Below, piece after piece: positions 1 through 7,823 of a stretch of DNA of 14,955 nt (position 1 is its first letter; the number at the start of each line of letters is the position of its first letter). The stretch lies in assembly GCA_900552715.1 (NCBI GenBank), contig USAV01000042.1, positions 1 to 14,955 of the forward strand, written 5' to 3'. This stretch comes from an uncultured Veillonella sp. (lineage in GTDB: Bacteria; Bacillota; Negativicutes; Veillonellales; Veillonellaceae). The notes below the pieces were generated by a model that was not told the DNA's origin, searched no databases, and saw nothing but the letters and a program-made list of their open reading frames with translations. The position numbers and the translations under genes are program-made.

Positions 1-26
1 CAATCAGGACATTTTATTTGTCGCAT
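1..26 (-). CDS. Start of a gene running off the left edge (partial, unknown)
   Basis: Reading leftward from an ATG at 26-24, the eight complete codons give MRQIKCPD, and the ninth codon begins TG (Cys or Trp). A strong ribosome binding site, GGAGGAAGA on the minus strand (about 31-39), sits at the right distance, which is the main reason to believe the start. If the ninth residue is Cys, the opening would contain a CPxC zinc-ribbon knuckle, but eight residues cannot identify a protein. It is in the same direction as gltS but separated from it by two hairpin terminators, so it is probably a separate transcription unit. Confidence 0.45.
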
Positions 27-112
27 AAACTCTTCCTCCATATTTGTTTATATATAGGAAGATATAACCTCATTTTAGTCAGTAATTACAAGGGTTAATT
101 GATGTTTTCACC

Positions 113-126
113 CACACTTTTTGTCC
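113..126. repeat. 14-bp direct repeat, copy 1
   Basis: CACACTTTTTGTCC occurs here and again, identically, at 202-215. The two copies flank the long hairpin at 154-196. Whether this is an operator pair, a duplication footprint or chance in a T-rich spacer cannot be told from one sequence. Confidence 0.5.
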
Positions 127-153
127 ACCCTCAAACTTCTCCCAAAAAAGATT

Positions 154-196
154 AAACCCTTATAACACTAGTAAATATCTAGTGTTATAAGGGTTT
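154..196 (-). terminator. Perfect 18-bp hairpin, probable terminator
   Basis: Arms 154-171 and 179-196 are exact reverse complements with a 7-base loop. Leftward (minus strand), the stem is followed by AATCTTTTTTG, which supports rho-independent termination in the direction of gltS. Rightward it runs into only a short T stretch, so plus-strand termination is also possible but weaker. It is the second hairpin after gltS and could be a back-up terminator or belong to the leader of the partial gene at the left edge. Confidence 0.6.
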
Positions 197-201
197 TTAC
201 A

Positions 202-215
202 CACACTTTTTGTCC
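202..215. repeat. 14-bp direct repeat, copy 2
   Basis: Exact second copy of CACACTTTTTGTCC (first copy 113-126), 89 bases away, lying between the two hairpins downstream of gltS. Confidence 0.5.
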
Positions 216-221
216 TATAAG

Positions 222-250
222 CCAAAAAGGACCCAAACGGGTCCTTTTGG
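222..250 (-). terminator. gltS rho-independent terminator
   Basis: The arms are AAAAGGACCC (225-234) and GGGTCCTTTT (239-248) with a four-base loop, extended by CC/GG at the base past one bulged A. In the leftward direction the second arm runs into CCTTTTTGG. It begins two bases after the gltS stop codon, the usual place for an intrinsic terminator. Confidence 0.8.
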
Positions 251-251
251 T

Positions 252-1499
252 TTAGTAAAGAATGCCAGCCATTGTTGTAATAAGGAAAGCATTTGCAAAG
301 TCAATTAAGAATGCACCTACCAAGGAAACTACGAGCCATGCACGAGGGGATGGACCATGTTTACTTGCTAAGGATAACATATTAACCAATGCATTTGGTG
401 TAGCGCCTAAGCCGAAGCCGATGGCACCAGAACCAAGCATAACTGCATCGTAGTTGCGACCAAATAGGAAGTAGATAAGGTATGCAAATACACAGATAAG
501 TACCATTTGTGCAACTAAGATTGTAATAAGTGGTAAAGCAAGATCGATTAATTGAACTAGTTTCAAGCTATTGATAGCCATAGTTACGAATAGAGATAAT
601 GCTACATTGGATACTGCATCAAGAGCTGCATCGTTGATTTTGTAAGCTTTTGTGAAATCACCAAAGTTACGGATTACAGCTGCACAAATCATTGCGCCGA
701 TGTACGCAGGTAGTGGAGTTAAGATAGACAAACCAGCACTTACGATAGTACCGATACCTAATGCAAGGCCAATCCACATACAGATTGTTAAAAGGTCTTG
801 AGAATTAAATTGTTTGCCACCACTTTCAACGTGATCTTCGATCATGTCGATGCCTTCATCTTCCATTAACTCAGGATTTTCGTAAGGTGTTTTAACTTTG
901 TGCATTTTAATAATGCGTTCACCTACAGGAGCACCGAGAATTGTACCAGCTACCATGCCGAATGTTGCGGCTGCAACCGCTGCTGATGCTGTACCAGGGA
1001 TACCAAGCAATTGTTCGTAATATGGGCCGAAGGCGCCAGCAGTACCAAGACCACCAATCATGGATACGGAACCAGCCATAATACCGATGATTGGTTCAAT
1101 ACCTAAAGCTTTAGCAATCATAATACCTGCTGTATTTTGTACAACAATCCATACTGCACAAGCGAGGAAGAAGAAGATAATGAAGATACCGCCTTTTTTG
1201 AGGACTTTCAAAGAAGCCATCAAACCGATAGTGGTAAAGAAGGCAAGCATTAAGAATGTTTGTAGGGAACCTTCAAAGGTAATGTTCAAAATCTTGTAGT
1301 AAGAAAGAATGGCAGTTAAGAATGCAAATGGCAAAGCCCCTACAGCTGGTGCAGGCATACACATACGTTGTAAGAACTTGGAATGCTTGTTAATCCAAGT
1401 ACCAATGAATAACGTGATTACAGCGAGGCCTACAGTTTGAATCATGGACAGTTTCAAGGTCCATACATCGTTGACTAACGCTAAGTCAATAAGTGGCAT
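252..1499 (-). CDS. gltS: Sodium/glutamate symporter GltS
   Basis: Inner-membrane carrier that couples Na+ entry to glutamate uptake. The 415 residues match the GltS family in length (E. coli about 400) and layout: two hydrophobic halves of about five helices each, joined by a charged, acidic cytoplasmic loop at about residues 198-232. Family landmarks include MPAPAVGAL (48-56, the IPEPVAGG region of E. coli GltS), LMLAFFTTIGL (83-93), the first re-entrant loop IGGLGTAGAFGP (148-159, family SGGHGT) and the second GFGLGATPNALVNM (361-374). The ATG at 1499-1497 follows a good AAAGGAG site at about 1507-1513. It stands alone, with a terminator immediately downstream and a long AT-rich upstream region. 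The first loop reads GLGT rather than GHGT, so substrate preference within the family could differ. Confidence 0.93.
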   Translation of the reverse strand: MPLIDLALVNDVWTLKLSMIQTVGLAVITLFIGTWINKHSKFLQRMCMPAPAVGALPFAFLTAILSYYKILNITFEGSLQTFLMLAFFTTIGLMASLKVLKKGGIFIIFFFLACAVWIVVQNTAGIMIAKALGIEPIIGIMAGSVSMIGGLGTAGAFGPYYEQLLGIPGTASAAVAAATFGMVAGTILGAPVGERIIKMHKVKTPYENPELMEDEGIDMIEDHVESGGKQFNSQDLLTICMWIGLALGIGTIVSAGLSILTPLPAYIGAMICAAVIRNFGDFTKAYKINDAALDAVSNVALSLFVTMAINSLKLVQLIDLALPLITILVAQMVLICVFAYLIYFLFGRNYDAVMLGSGAIGFGLGATPNALVNMLSLASKHGPSPRAWLVVSLVGAFLIDFANAFLITTMAGILY

Positions 1500-1583
1500 A
1501 AAATCACTCCTTTAAAATAAAAAATAAAACTTATATTTTATGGTATCATGAATGGTCGAAAAAAACTATAGAATATATAAGGC

Positions 1584-1611
1584 ATAATAATTATATATTA
1601 TTTATTTTCAA
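1584..1611 (-). promoter_or_regulatory. gltS: Candidate gltS promoter
   Basis: On the minus strand, TTGAAA (1611-1606), a 16-base spacer and TATTAT (1589-1584) form a plausible sigma-70 type promoter about 85 bases upstream of the gltS start. The region is extremely AT-rich, so chance matches are likely; a second weak candidate lies nearer the gene (TTCGAC at about 1561-1556). Confidence 0.35.
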
Positions 1612-1794
1612 CACTCACAACAACAGTAAAACCATTAGGTTTTATATATCTATATTAGATATATATCTATTTATAATATATTTATATTATATACAAAAAT
1701 ACGAGAAAGTAATAGTATAAATCACTTCTCTACATAATCATACTATATGTATTCGACTAAATTCTGTGATTTTCCTGCCTGTTATAAAAAAATA
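1612..1794. other. AT-rich spacer with no recognisable gene
   Basis: This stretch between the gltS promoter region and the hairpin downstream of prfC is almost pure A/T around 1640-1695, with runs of TATATCTA/TAGATATA that form small dyads. I see no open reading frame with a ribosome binding site and no RNA gene. Confidence 0.6.
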
Positions 1795-1843
1795 AACTGG
1801 AATATATTTCTAATTTTTATATATTAAGAAATATATTCCAGTT
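1795..1843 (-). terminator. Perfect 17-bp hairpin, candidate prfC terminator
   Basis: Arms 1795-1811 and 1827-1843 are exact reverse complements around a 15-base loop. Leftward, the stem runs into TTATTTTTTTATAAC, a T-rich tail consistent with termination on the minus strand. It is 130 bases past the prfC stop, which is far for an intrinsic terminator, and the stem is low in GC, so an RNA-stabilising 3' hairpin or a protein-binding dyad are alternatives. Confidence 0.5.
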
Positions 1844-1868
1844 GTTATTATCAAGAGATTTATAGCGT

Positions 1869-1896
1869 GCTTAACTATTGAGATTTGCAGTTAAGC
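1869..1896. other. Small hairpin in the prfC 3' region
   Basis: GCTTAACT (1869-1876) pairs with AGTTAAGC (1889-1896) across a 12-base loop. It lies in a 120-bp patch (1855-1974) with more G and C than its surroundings and no reading frame I can support. No T-tract follows in either direction, so it is not a clear terminator. It may be structure in the prfC 3' untranslated RNA. Confidence 0.35.
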
Positions 1897-1974
1897 TCAT
1901 GTCTGCTACATAGTACATCTCGCATTTAGAAGGGCGGAGTATAGATCTAGAAAGATAGGCTATAAGCGTCAATA

Positions 1975-3570
1975 CTATAGTTCGTGATGAAGTTTTGGGG
2001 TTGTTAAGAATGTAACATCAGGATTACGCTCTTGTACCCAACCCATTTGCCATTCATTGGAGATAAGTACTACAGTACGATTGCGATTATCCTTAACAAT
2101 CATCGCATTGTCTACGCCTTTTAAAGACGCAATATCTACTTCACCATCAATCCAACGGGCAACACTGTATGGCAATGTATTATTTAATAAATCAACACCA
2201 TATTCATTTTTTAAACGGTATTCCAGAACTTCAAATTGGAGCATACCTACGGCACCAACTACGAAAGAGTCGAGGGCACCTGGTTGTTCAAAGATTTGAA
2301 CAGCACCTTCTTGGGCTAATTGAGTCATGCCTTTTTGAAATTGCTTCCGCTTCATAGTATCTTTTGGAGATACGCGGGCAAAGAATTCTGGTGGGAACAC
2401 AGGGAAGTCACCAAATGTTACCTTGTGTTTTTGTGCACATAGTGTATCGCCTACACCCATTGTGCCAGCATCAAAGACCCCGATAATATCACCAGGATAT
2501 GCATCTTCTACGATAGTACGCTCGGTAGCCAAAAATTGTTGAGGCTGAGACAAGCGAATCGTTTTGTTAGATTGGCGATGCAATACGGACATGCCTTTTT
2601 CAAATTTACCAGAGCAGATGCGCATAAATACGATGCGGTCGTGGTGATTAGGGTCCATATTGGCTTGAATTTTAAATACTAAAGCGGAGAAGTCTTCGCT
2701 TGTAGGTTGTACCATTTCTTCCACTGCTTGTCGTGGAGCAGGGGATGGAGCCAGTTCTAAGAATTTTTCCAAGAATGGTTTTACCCCGAAGTTAGTCATG
2801 GCAGAGCCGAAGAACATTGGGGTTAATTCACCAGCACGAACCTTATCAAAATCGAATGGATCACCAGCAACGTCTAATAATTCAATATCATCAAGCAATG
2901 CTTGATATACGTCGTCACCTAATAATTCTTTCATGCGAGGATCCGTCAAAGCACCTTTTTCAGAGGCTAACTTTTCTTGACCATGTGTTTCATCTTTTGC
3001 GAATAGCTCGATAGTTTCGTGCTCTCTATCGTATATGCCTTTGTATTCACCGTTGATGCCAATTGGCCAGTTCATAGGGCATGTACGAATGCCAAGAACG
3101 TTTTCGATTTCTTCCATTAAGTCAAATGGGCTGCGACCGAAATGGTCAATTTTGTTTACAAAGGTAAAGATAGGAATACCGCGTTCTTTAGATACGGCAA
3201 ATAGTTTTTTTGTTTGTGCTTCGACACCTTTTGCAACGTCGATAAGCATGACAGCGCTATCGGCAGCCATTAATGTACGGTATGTATCTTCAGAGAAGTC
3301 TTGGTGACCAGGGGTATCGAGAATATTGACACGACAGCCATCATAATCGAATTGCAATACGGAACTCGTTACAGAGATACCACGTTGTTTTTCGATTTCC
3401 ATCCAGTCAGATACGGCGTGTTTTGCCGTTTTACGAGACTTAACGGACCCCGCCAAGTGAATGGCACCACCGTATAAAAGTAGTTTTTCTGTTAATGTAG
3501 TTTTACCCGCATCCGGGTGAGATATGATAGCAAACGTACGACGACGTTGCACTTCTTCTAAAAATGTCAT
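1975..3570 (-). CDS. prfC: Peptide chain release factor 3 (RF3)
   Basis: Translational GTPase that recycles release factors RF1/RF2 from the ribosome after peptide release. The 531 residues match RF3 (E. coli 529) end to end. The GTPase motifs are clear: G1 SHPDAGKTT (17-25), switch I RGIS (63-66), G3 DTPGHQD (85-91) and G4 NKID (139-142). The opening FAIISHPDAGKTTLTEKLLL and the SDWMEIEKQRGIS stretch are typical of RF3 rather than EF-G or TetM-type protection proteins. Domain II and the RF3-specific C-terminal domain follow, ending LHHEL. The start ATG follows AGAGGTGAAC. The gene is divergent from topB, and its promoter abuts the topB promoter. It appears to be a single-gene unit; the nearest hairpin downstream is at 1795-1843. 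Confidence 0.95.
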   Translation of the reverse strand: MTFLEEVQRRRTFAIISHPDAGKTTLTEKLLLYGGAIHLAGSVKSRKTAKHAVSDWMEIEKQRGISVTSSVLQFDYDGCRVNILDTPGHQDFSEDTYRTLMAADSAVMLIDVAKGVEAQTKKLFAVSKERGIPIFTFVNKIDHFGRSPFDLMEEIENVLGIRTCPMNWPIGINGEYKGIYDREHETIELFAKDETHGQEKLASEKGALTDPRMKELLGDDVYQALLDDIELLDVAGDPFDFDKVRAGELTPMFFGSAMTNFGVKPFLEKFLELAPSPAPRQAVEEMVQPTSEDFSALVFKIQANMDPNHHDRIVFMRICSGKFEKGMSVLHRQSNKTIRLSQPQQFLATERTIVEDAYPGDIIGVFDAGTMGVGDTLCAQKHKVTFGDFPVFPPEFFARVSPKDTMKRKQFQKGMTQLAQEGAVQIFEQPGALDSFVVGAVGMLQFEVLEYRLKNEYGVDLLNNTLPYSVARWIDGEVDIASLKGVDNAMIVKDNRNRTVVLISNEWQMGWVQERNPDVTFLTTPKLHHEL

Positions 3571-3643
3571 AGTTCACCTCTATTGTTTCGTTTGTGAAAG
3601 TTTTATTTTAATATATCATCTTCACACCATTCATATCTTTAAA

Positions 3644-3672
3644 ATTATACATGATTTTGGTAGTTATGACCA
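3644..3672 (-). promoter_or_regulatory. prfC: prfC promoter
   Basis: On the minus strand, TGGTCA (3672-3667), a 17-base spacer and a perfect TATAAT (3649-3644) point at prfC. The -35 box directly abuts the -35 proposed for the divergent topB promoter (3661-3666), so the two polymerase sites overlap. Confidence 0.6.
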
Positions 3673-3689
3673 CTAAATTGTAGTATAAT
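3661..3689 (+). promoter_or_regulatory. topB: topB promoter
   Basis: A perfect TATAAT at 3684-3689 is preceded at 17 bases by TAGTTA (3661-3666), a poor -35. The predicted transcript begins near 3696 and its leader contains a small hairpin, AGCGGCT (3702-3708) with AGCCGTT (3717-3723), followed by ATTTTATG just before the ribosome binding site. Confidence 0.55.
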
Positions 3690-3746
3690 GAGATTTCAAA
3701 GAGCGGCTTGGGGAATAGCCGTTATTTTATGTTAAGGAGGGGGACC

Positions 3747-6056
3747 ATGAGGTTATTTATTGCGGAAAAGCCATCCATGGCTCGCGAAATTAGTAAATGC
3801 TTGCCAGAAAATAAGAATATCCAAAAACGGAATGGCTATTTTATCCAAGGTGATGATGTGGTGACTTGGGTTGTAGGTCACGTATTACATCAAGCAGAAC
3901 CTGGTGATTACGATGATAAATATATCCGCTGGCGCCCTCAAGATTTACCTATTGTGCCTGATGAGTGGAAATTACTCGTTACGGATAGTAGTCGTCAACA
4001 GTTTGAGACTGTAAAAGAATTGATTGGTAAAGCGGACATTATCGTAAACGCAGGTGACCCGGACAGGGAAGGGCAACTCTTGGTTGATGAGGTGTTATAT
4101 TATGTAGGCAACACAAAGCCTGTACAACGTATCTTGCTAAATGCATTGGACGAAAAATCTGTTCGTGCCGCTTTAAATGATTTACGGGATAATAAAGACT
4201 TTCACAATCTATATCAATCTGCATTGGCTAGAGCACGTGCAGACTGGCTTATTGGCATGAATTTATCTCGTGCCTATACCTTATCGGAACGTTATAAAGG
4301 TAATAAAGTAACATTGCCTATCGGTCGTGTTAAGACTCCAACATTAGCCCTTGTAGTGCGCAGAGAGCGAGAACTAGCGGCCTTTAAACCGGTCGATTAT
4401 TTTACATTAAAGGTTTTATATAATCATCCAAATGGTGTATTCTGGGCTACGTGGCAGCCTACAGACGAACAAAAGGGGCTTGACCCAGATGGACGCCTTA
4501 TTAATAAAGCTATAGCCGATGAATTAGTTGAGCGCTTACAGACTGGTCCCGATGGAGTTATTAAAGCTGTTACAAAATCTAAAAAGAAAGATGTACAGCG
4601 TTTACCATTGTCTCTATCATCTTTACAGGTATTAGCTGGTAAAGCTTTTTCCTATGATCCGCAAACTGTACTTGATACAGCACAGAAACTATATGAAAAG
4701 AAATTGACTACGTACCCTCGTTCTGATTGTGAATATTTACCGCCAAATCAATATGGTGACCGCAATGCAATTCTCAATAATTTACAGAATGCAGGAGATG
4801 AAAGATTAGCACAGTGGGCTACCGATGCAGACCGCTCCATTAAGAGCCGCGCTTGGAATGAAAAGAAAATTACAGCCCATCATGCTATAATTCCTACGAC
4901 TGTAGCGTGTAATATGAATAGCTTGTCTCGAGAGGAACGCAATATTTACTTCCTCATAAGTCAGGCCTATATTGCTCAATTTTATGGAGAGCACATTTAT
5001 GAACAAACTAAAATCGTTGTGGAGCAATGTGAAGAAGAGTTTGTTGCCAATGGCCGTGTAGTTATAGACGAAGGATGGAAATTACTTTATAAACGACAAA
5101 AGTCTAAATCTGTAACAGATACTGATGAACCTGATTTAACTGATGAACGTGGCGCAGAAACGGACTCTAAAAAAGAGGCTATTGAAGAAACAGATCATTT
5201 GCCTGCTGTGAAGAAGAATGATTCTGTGCTTTACACGGATTCCTCTGTAGAGGCGAAGCAAACTAAGCCGCCTTCTCGCTTTACACCGTCTACGTTGTTA
5301 CAAGCGATGAAGGAAATTCACAAGTTTGTAAAAAATGAAGATTTGAAAAAGCAATTAAAGGCGGTGTCTGGTATTGGTACAGAGGCGACTCGTGCTAATA
5401 TTATTGACGAACTCATCAGTCGTGGCTTTATGAAAACATCTGGTAAGAAGCAAGTTCTATCACCGACAGAAACGGGCTATCTTTTAGTAGATGCGTTGCC
5501 TGATGAATTGTTATATCCTGATGAAACGGCTGTTTGGGAAGAACGCTTGGCCCTCATGAGTGAAGGGGAGGATACCTTAGATTCCTTCTTATCTGATCAA
5601 GTTAAGTTTTTGCAATTATTGATCGATAAGCTTGGCTTTGATAAACAGGTAAACTCTGGTCAGATGATGCCCAATGTAGTTCGTACCATAACGAATCAAA
5701 ATCGGAAACGTCCAATGGATAATACTGATGTAGATCTATCTTCTTTGCCGGTCTGTCCTAAGTGTAATAAGGGCAGAATGCAACAACGTAATGGTAAATT
5801 TGGTGCTTTTTTAGGCTGTACTAATTATCCGGCTTGCAAACATACACAACCTGTTGAGGGGGATACTTCAAAGGGTGAAAGTAATATCACTGTGTCTGAC
5901 GAAGATAAGCAATATAAATGCCCGCGATGTAAAGAAGGGTATTTTGTTAAACAAGAGGTGAGAGGACGTATTAACTGGATATGCAGTAATCGATCTCAAT
6001 GCAAGACACAATGCTCCGATGTGAATGGAGTGCCAAGTATTTATGCTAATAAATAA
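3747..6056 (+). CDS. topB: DNA topoisomerase III, type IA
   Basis: Type IA topoisomerase that cuts and passes single strands, mainly to decatenate DNA and resolve recombination or replication intermediates. I start it at ATG 3747 (769 residues), directly after AAGGAGGGGG; the frame stays open upstream but has no such site, and MRLFIAEKPSMA is the family's usual opening. The TOPRIM domain has Glu7 and the acidic triad D104, D106, E108 in GDPDREG. RARADWLIGMNLSRAYT (162-178) and LPIGRVKTPTLA (190-201) are core motifs, and Tyr323 in TTYPRSD is the catalytic tyrosine (E. coli Tyr328). It is longer than E. coli TopB (653) because of an acidic insert at about 453-505 and two C-terminal zinc ribbons: C670/C673/C691/C697 and C725/C728/C746/C752. 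It is convergent with the RNA helicase gene and shares its terminator. Confidence 0.94.
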   Translation: MRLFIAEKPSMAREISKCLPENKNIQKRNGYFIQGDDVVTWVVGHVLHQAEPGDYDDKYIRWRPQDLPIVPDEWKLLVTDSSRQQFETVKELIGKADIIVNAGDPDREGQLLVDEVLYYVGNTKPVQRILLNALDEKSVRAALNDLRDNKDFHNLYQSALARARADWLIGMNLSRAYTLSERYKGNKVTLPIGRVKTPTLALVVRRERELAAFKPVDYFTLKVLYNHPNGVFWATWQPTDEQKGLDPDGRLINKAIADELVERLQTGPDGVIKAVTKSKKKDVQRLPLSLSSLQVLAGKAFSYDPQTVLDTAQKLYEKKLTTYPRSDCEYLPPNQYGDRNAILNNLQNAGDERLAQWATDADRSIKSRAWNEKKITAHHAIIPTTVACNMNSLSREERNIYFLISQAYIAQFYGEHIYEQTKIVVEQCEEEFVANGRVVIDEGWKLLYKRQKSKSVTDTDEPDLTDERGAETDSKKEAIEETDHLPAVKKNDSVLYTDSSVEAKQTKPPSRFTPSTLLQAMKEIHKFVKNEDLKKQLKAVSGIGTEATRANIIDELISRGFMKTSGKKQVLSPTETGYLLVDALPDELLYPDETAVWEERLALMSEGEDTLDSFLSDQVKFLQLLIDKLGFDKQVNSGQMMPNVVRTITNQNRKRPMDNTDVDLSSLPVCPKCNKGRMQQRNGKFGAFLGCTNYPACKHTQPVEGDTSKGESNITVSDEDKQYKCPRCKEGYFVKQEVRGRINWICSNRSQCKTQCSDVNGVPSIYANK

Positions 6057-6099
6057 TAAGATGTATATTAGTTAAAATATAAATTAGTTAAGAATATAA

Positions 6100-6133
6100 A
6101 AAGACGCGTACAGATTTCTCTGTACGCGTCTTT
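6100..6133. terminator. Bidirectional terminator between topB and the helicase gene
   Basis: Arms 6100-6114 and 6119-6133 are a perfect 15-bp inverted repeat with core GACGCGTACAGA and a TTTC loop. Rightward it ends in TCTTTAATTTT; leftward it ends in TCTTTTTATATT. Both convergent genes stop within 50 bases of it, so one hairpin serves both. Confidence 0.9.
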
Positions 6134-6137
6134 AATT

Positions 6138-7436
6138 TTATCTACGTTTACCACGACGTCCTGTTTGGGATGTGGATGTACGGCGTTGGCGTGTATTAGC
6201 GCCTTTGTGGCCACGAGCTTTATGAGCTTTAGCCTTTGTAGATTGATAGGAACTTGTAATCTTAGGTTTGCCAGATGACTTTGCACGTTTAGGTGCCGCA
6301 CTTGCATTACCTTTAGTCTTAATTTGTCCATCTTTAGTGTATTTAGTAAGCGTTGCTTGGATGGCGCGCTCAATGCGACGTAACCAAGATTCATCTTGCG
6401 GCGTAGCAAATGTAACGGCCACACCAGAGTTGCCTGCACGACCAGTACGGCCAATACGGTGGATATAGTAATCTACGTCACGTGGTACGTCGTAGTTATA
6501 AACATGTGTAATGCCTTCAATGTCAATACCGCGAGCTGCAATATCTGTTGCTACTAAGATTTGTGTTTTAGCCTTTGCGAAATCACGTAATATTTGAGTG
6601 CGTCGACCTTGTGTCAAATCGCCATGCATTTCAGCAATATTTAGGCCTGCTGCAGTTAACTCATAGGATAAGCGAACAGCACCTTCACGCTTATTACAGA
6701 ACACAATTGCTAAGAATGGGTTGTCTTCTTCGATCATTTTGATGAGACGTTGCGTTTTTTCTTCTGGGTTCATCATGTATACGCGTTGATCGATTGATTC
6801 AAGTGTAACATGTTTACCCTCAGCTGTTACAGAAGCTGGTTTAGACATATACGCTTTTGCAAGATTTCTAATCTTATCAGGAATCGTTGCAGAGAATAAT
6901 AGAAGTTGTCTGTTTGCATCTGTTTGGCTAATGAGGTTTTCAATGTCTGGTAAGAAACCCATATGAAGCATTTGGTCAGCTTCATCGAGTACGACACGAC
7001 GGATACAATCTAAGTGGAGTGAACCCCGTTTAGCATGGTCTAATAGGCGACCAGGCGTACCTAAGATAACTTGCGGACGGCGTCCTAATTGTTGTAACTG
7101 GGCTTCAATCGTTTTACCGCCGATAAGAGGAAGAATGTCTACATTTAAAATAGAACCTATTTCTTTTGCTTCATCGGAGATTTGTTTTACAAGCTCACGG
7201 GTAGGTGCAATAATGAGCACTTGTTCTTGATGCACATCGGTGTGAACACGTTGCAGAATCGGCAGTAAGAAGGCTAATGTTTTGCCTGTGCCTGTTTGAG
7301 CTTTTGCTATAACATCATTCCCTTTAAATACGACAGGAATGGCTTGTTCTTGAATTGGAGTTGGCTCCTTGATACCTTGTTTTTGAAGGGCTTGGATGAG
7401 TTCATCACAAACGCCTAGAGATTTAAAAGATTTCAT
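6138..7436 (-). CDS. DEAD-box ATP-dependent RNA helicase
   Basis: Cytoplasmic RNA helicase of the RhlE/CshA/DeaD superfamily, which unwinds short RNA duplexes in ribosome assembly, mRNA decay or cold adaptation. All core motifs are present in the 432 residues: Q motif GIKEPTPIQ (21-29), Walker A AQTGTGKT (46-53), PTREL (78-82), GG (106-107), TPGR (127-130), DEAD (151-154), SAT (182-184) and HRIGRTGR (326-333). The tail from about 367 is strongly basic and low in complexity, rich in Lys, Arg, Ser and Thr, ending GRRGKRR. This is a typical RNA-binding extension rather than the folded DbpA-type RNA-binding domain, so the exact subfamily is left open. The start follows AGAAAGGACG. It is a single gene, convergent with topB and divergent from the feo block. 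Confidence 0.93.
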   Translation of the reverse strand: MKSFKSLGVCDELIQALQKQGIKEPTPIQEQAIPVVFKGNDVIAKAQTGTGKTLAFLLPILQRVHTDVHQEQVLIIAPTRELVKQISDEAKEIGSILNVDILPLIGGKTIEAQLQQLGRRPQVILGTPGRLLDHAKRGSLHLDCIRRVVLDEADQMLHMGFLPDIENLISQTDANRQLLLFSATIPDKIRNLAKAYMSKPASVTAEGKHVTLESIDQRVYMMNPEEKTQRLIKMIEEDNPFLAIVFCNKREGAVRLSYELTAAGLNIAEMHGDLTQGRRTQILRDFAKAKTQILVATDIAARGIDIEGITHVYNYDVPRDVDYYIHRIGRTGRAGNSGVAVTFATPQDESWLRRIERAIQATLTKYTKDGQIKTKGNASAAPKRAKSSGKPKITSSYQSTKAKAHKARGHKGANTRQRRTSTSQTGRRGKRR

Positions 7437-7468
7437 GGATCGTCCTTTCTATAATACATATTATATTA

Positions 7469-7497
7469 ATTATACCTTATGCACATAGTAGGGGCAA
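7469..7497 (-). promoter_or_regulatory. Helicase gene promoter
   Basis: On the minus strand, TTGCCC (7497-7492), a 17-base spacer and a perfect TATAAT (7474-7469) lie 33-61 bases upstream of the helicase start codon, giving a short leader that contains the ribosome binding site. Confidence 0.6.
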
Positions 7498-7695
7498 ATA
7501 AATTGAATCATTACATAGAGTACTAATTTTATATGGCTAATTTTACATGGCACTATAGTAAATTTGTAAAACTAATGATGCGATTGTTGAAGATACTAAT
7601 TGATAATAAATTGAGAAATGACGATTTGAATAAATGTTTATGAGAATAAAAAACATTAAAATATTCATATTAAAATAAAATTTAAAAACATAAAT

Positions 7696-7727
7696 GAGAA
7701 TGATTAAATTATCAATAATGATTATCT
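7696..7727. promoter_or_regulatory. Fur-box-like cluster upstream of feoA
   Basis: Two overlapping elements resemble the Fur consensus (GATAATGATAATCATTATC, or TGATAATNATTATCA): GAGAATGATTAAATTATC (7696-7713) and CAATAATGATTATCT (7713-7727). The second has the core ATAAT-G-ATTAT as a perfect 11-bp dyad and matches 12 of the 14 defined positions of the 15-mer. It is about 200 bases upstream of the predicted feoA start of transcription, far for simple repression, so it may be an auxiliary site. Confidence 0.5.
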
Positions 7728-7823
7728 TAGTAGTGATTCTTATTTTTTAGGTGTTCTTTTTTATTGGTGACAGCGCGAATAACACCATACTTCATAGGGT
7801 TTTATGAGGGATTAATAAATCAA

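Noticed and set aside
1640..1700. AT-rich TATATCTA/TAGATATA dyads as a replication origin or AT-rich unwinding element
   Set aside because: No DnaA boxes, iterons or replication genes are nearby; simple AT-rich spacer is sufficient.
3708..3746. Thirteen extra residues at the start of TopB
   Set aside because: The AAGGAGGGGG site lies inside this stretch, and the family normally begins with MRLFIAEKPS.
6068..6454. 128-residue minus-strand reading frame over the end of the helicase gene
   Set aside because: It overlaps the helicase coding sequence in another frame, runs through the bidirectional terminator, and its composition (Leu, Lys and Arg from the basic tail region) is that of a shadow frame.
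7695..7749. An 18-codon hydrophobic reading frame (MRMIKLSIMIILVVILIF) in the feoA upstream region
   Set aside because: No ribosome binding site, no promoter of its own, and it coincides with the AT-rich Fur-like elements; hydrophobic codons arise by chance from ATT/TTA-rich DNA.
7750..7786. GGTGTT/AACACC inverted repeat as a terminator or riboswitch
   Set aside because: Only six pairs across a 25-base loop, no T-run after it, and no match to a riboswitch core that I recognise.
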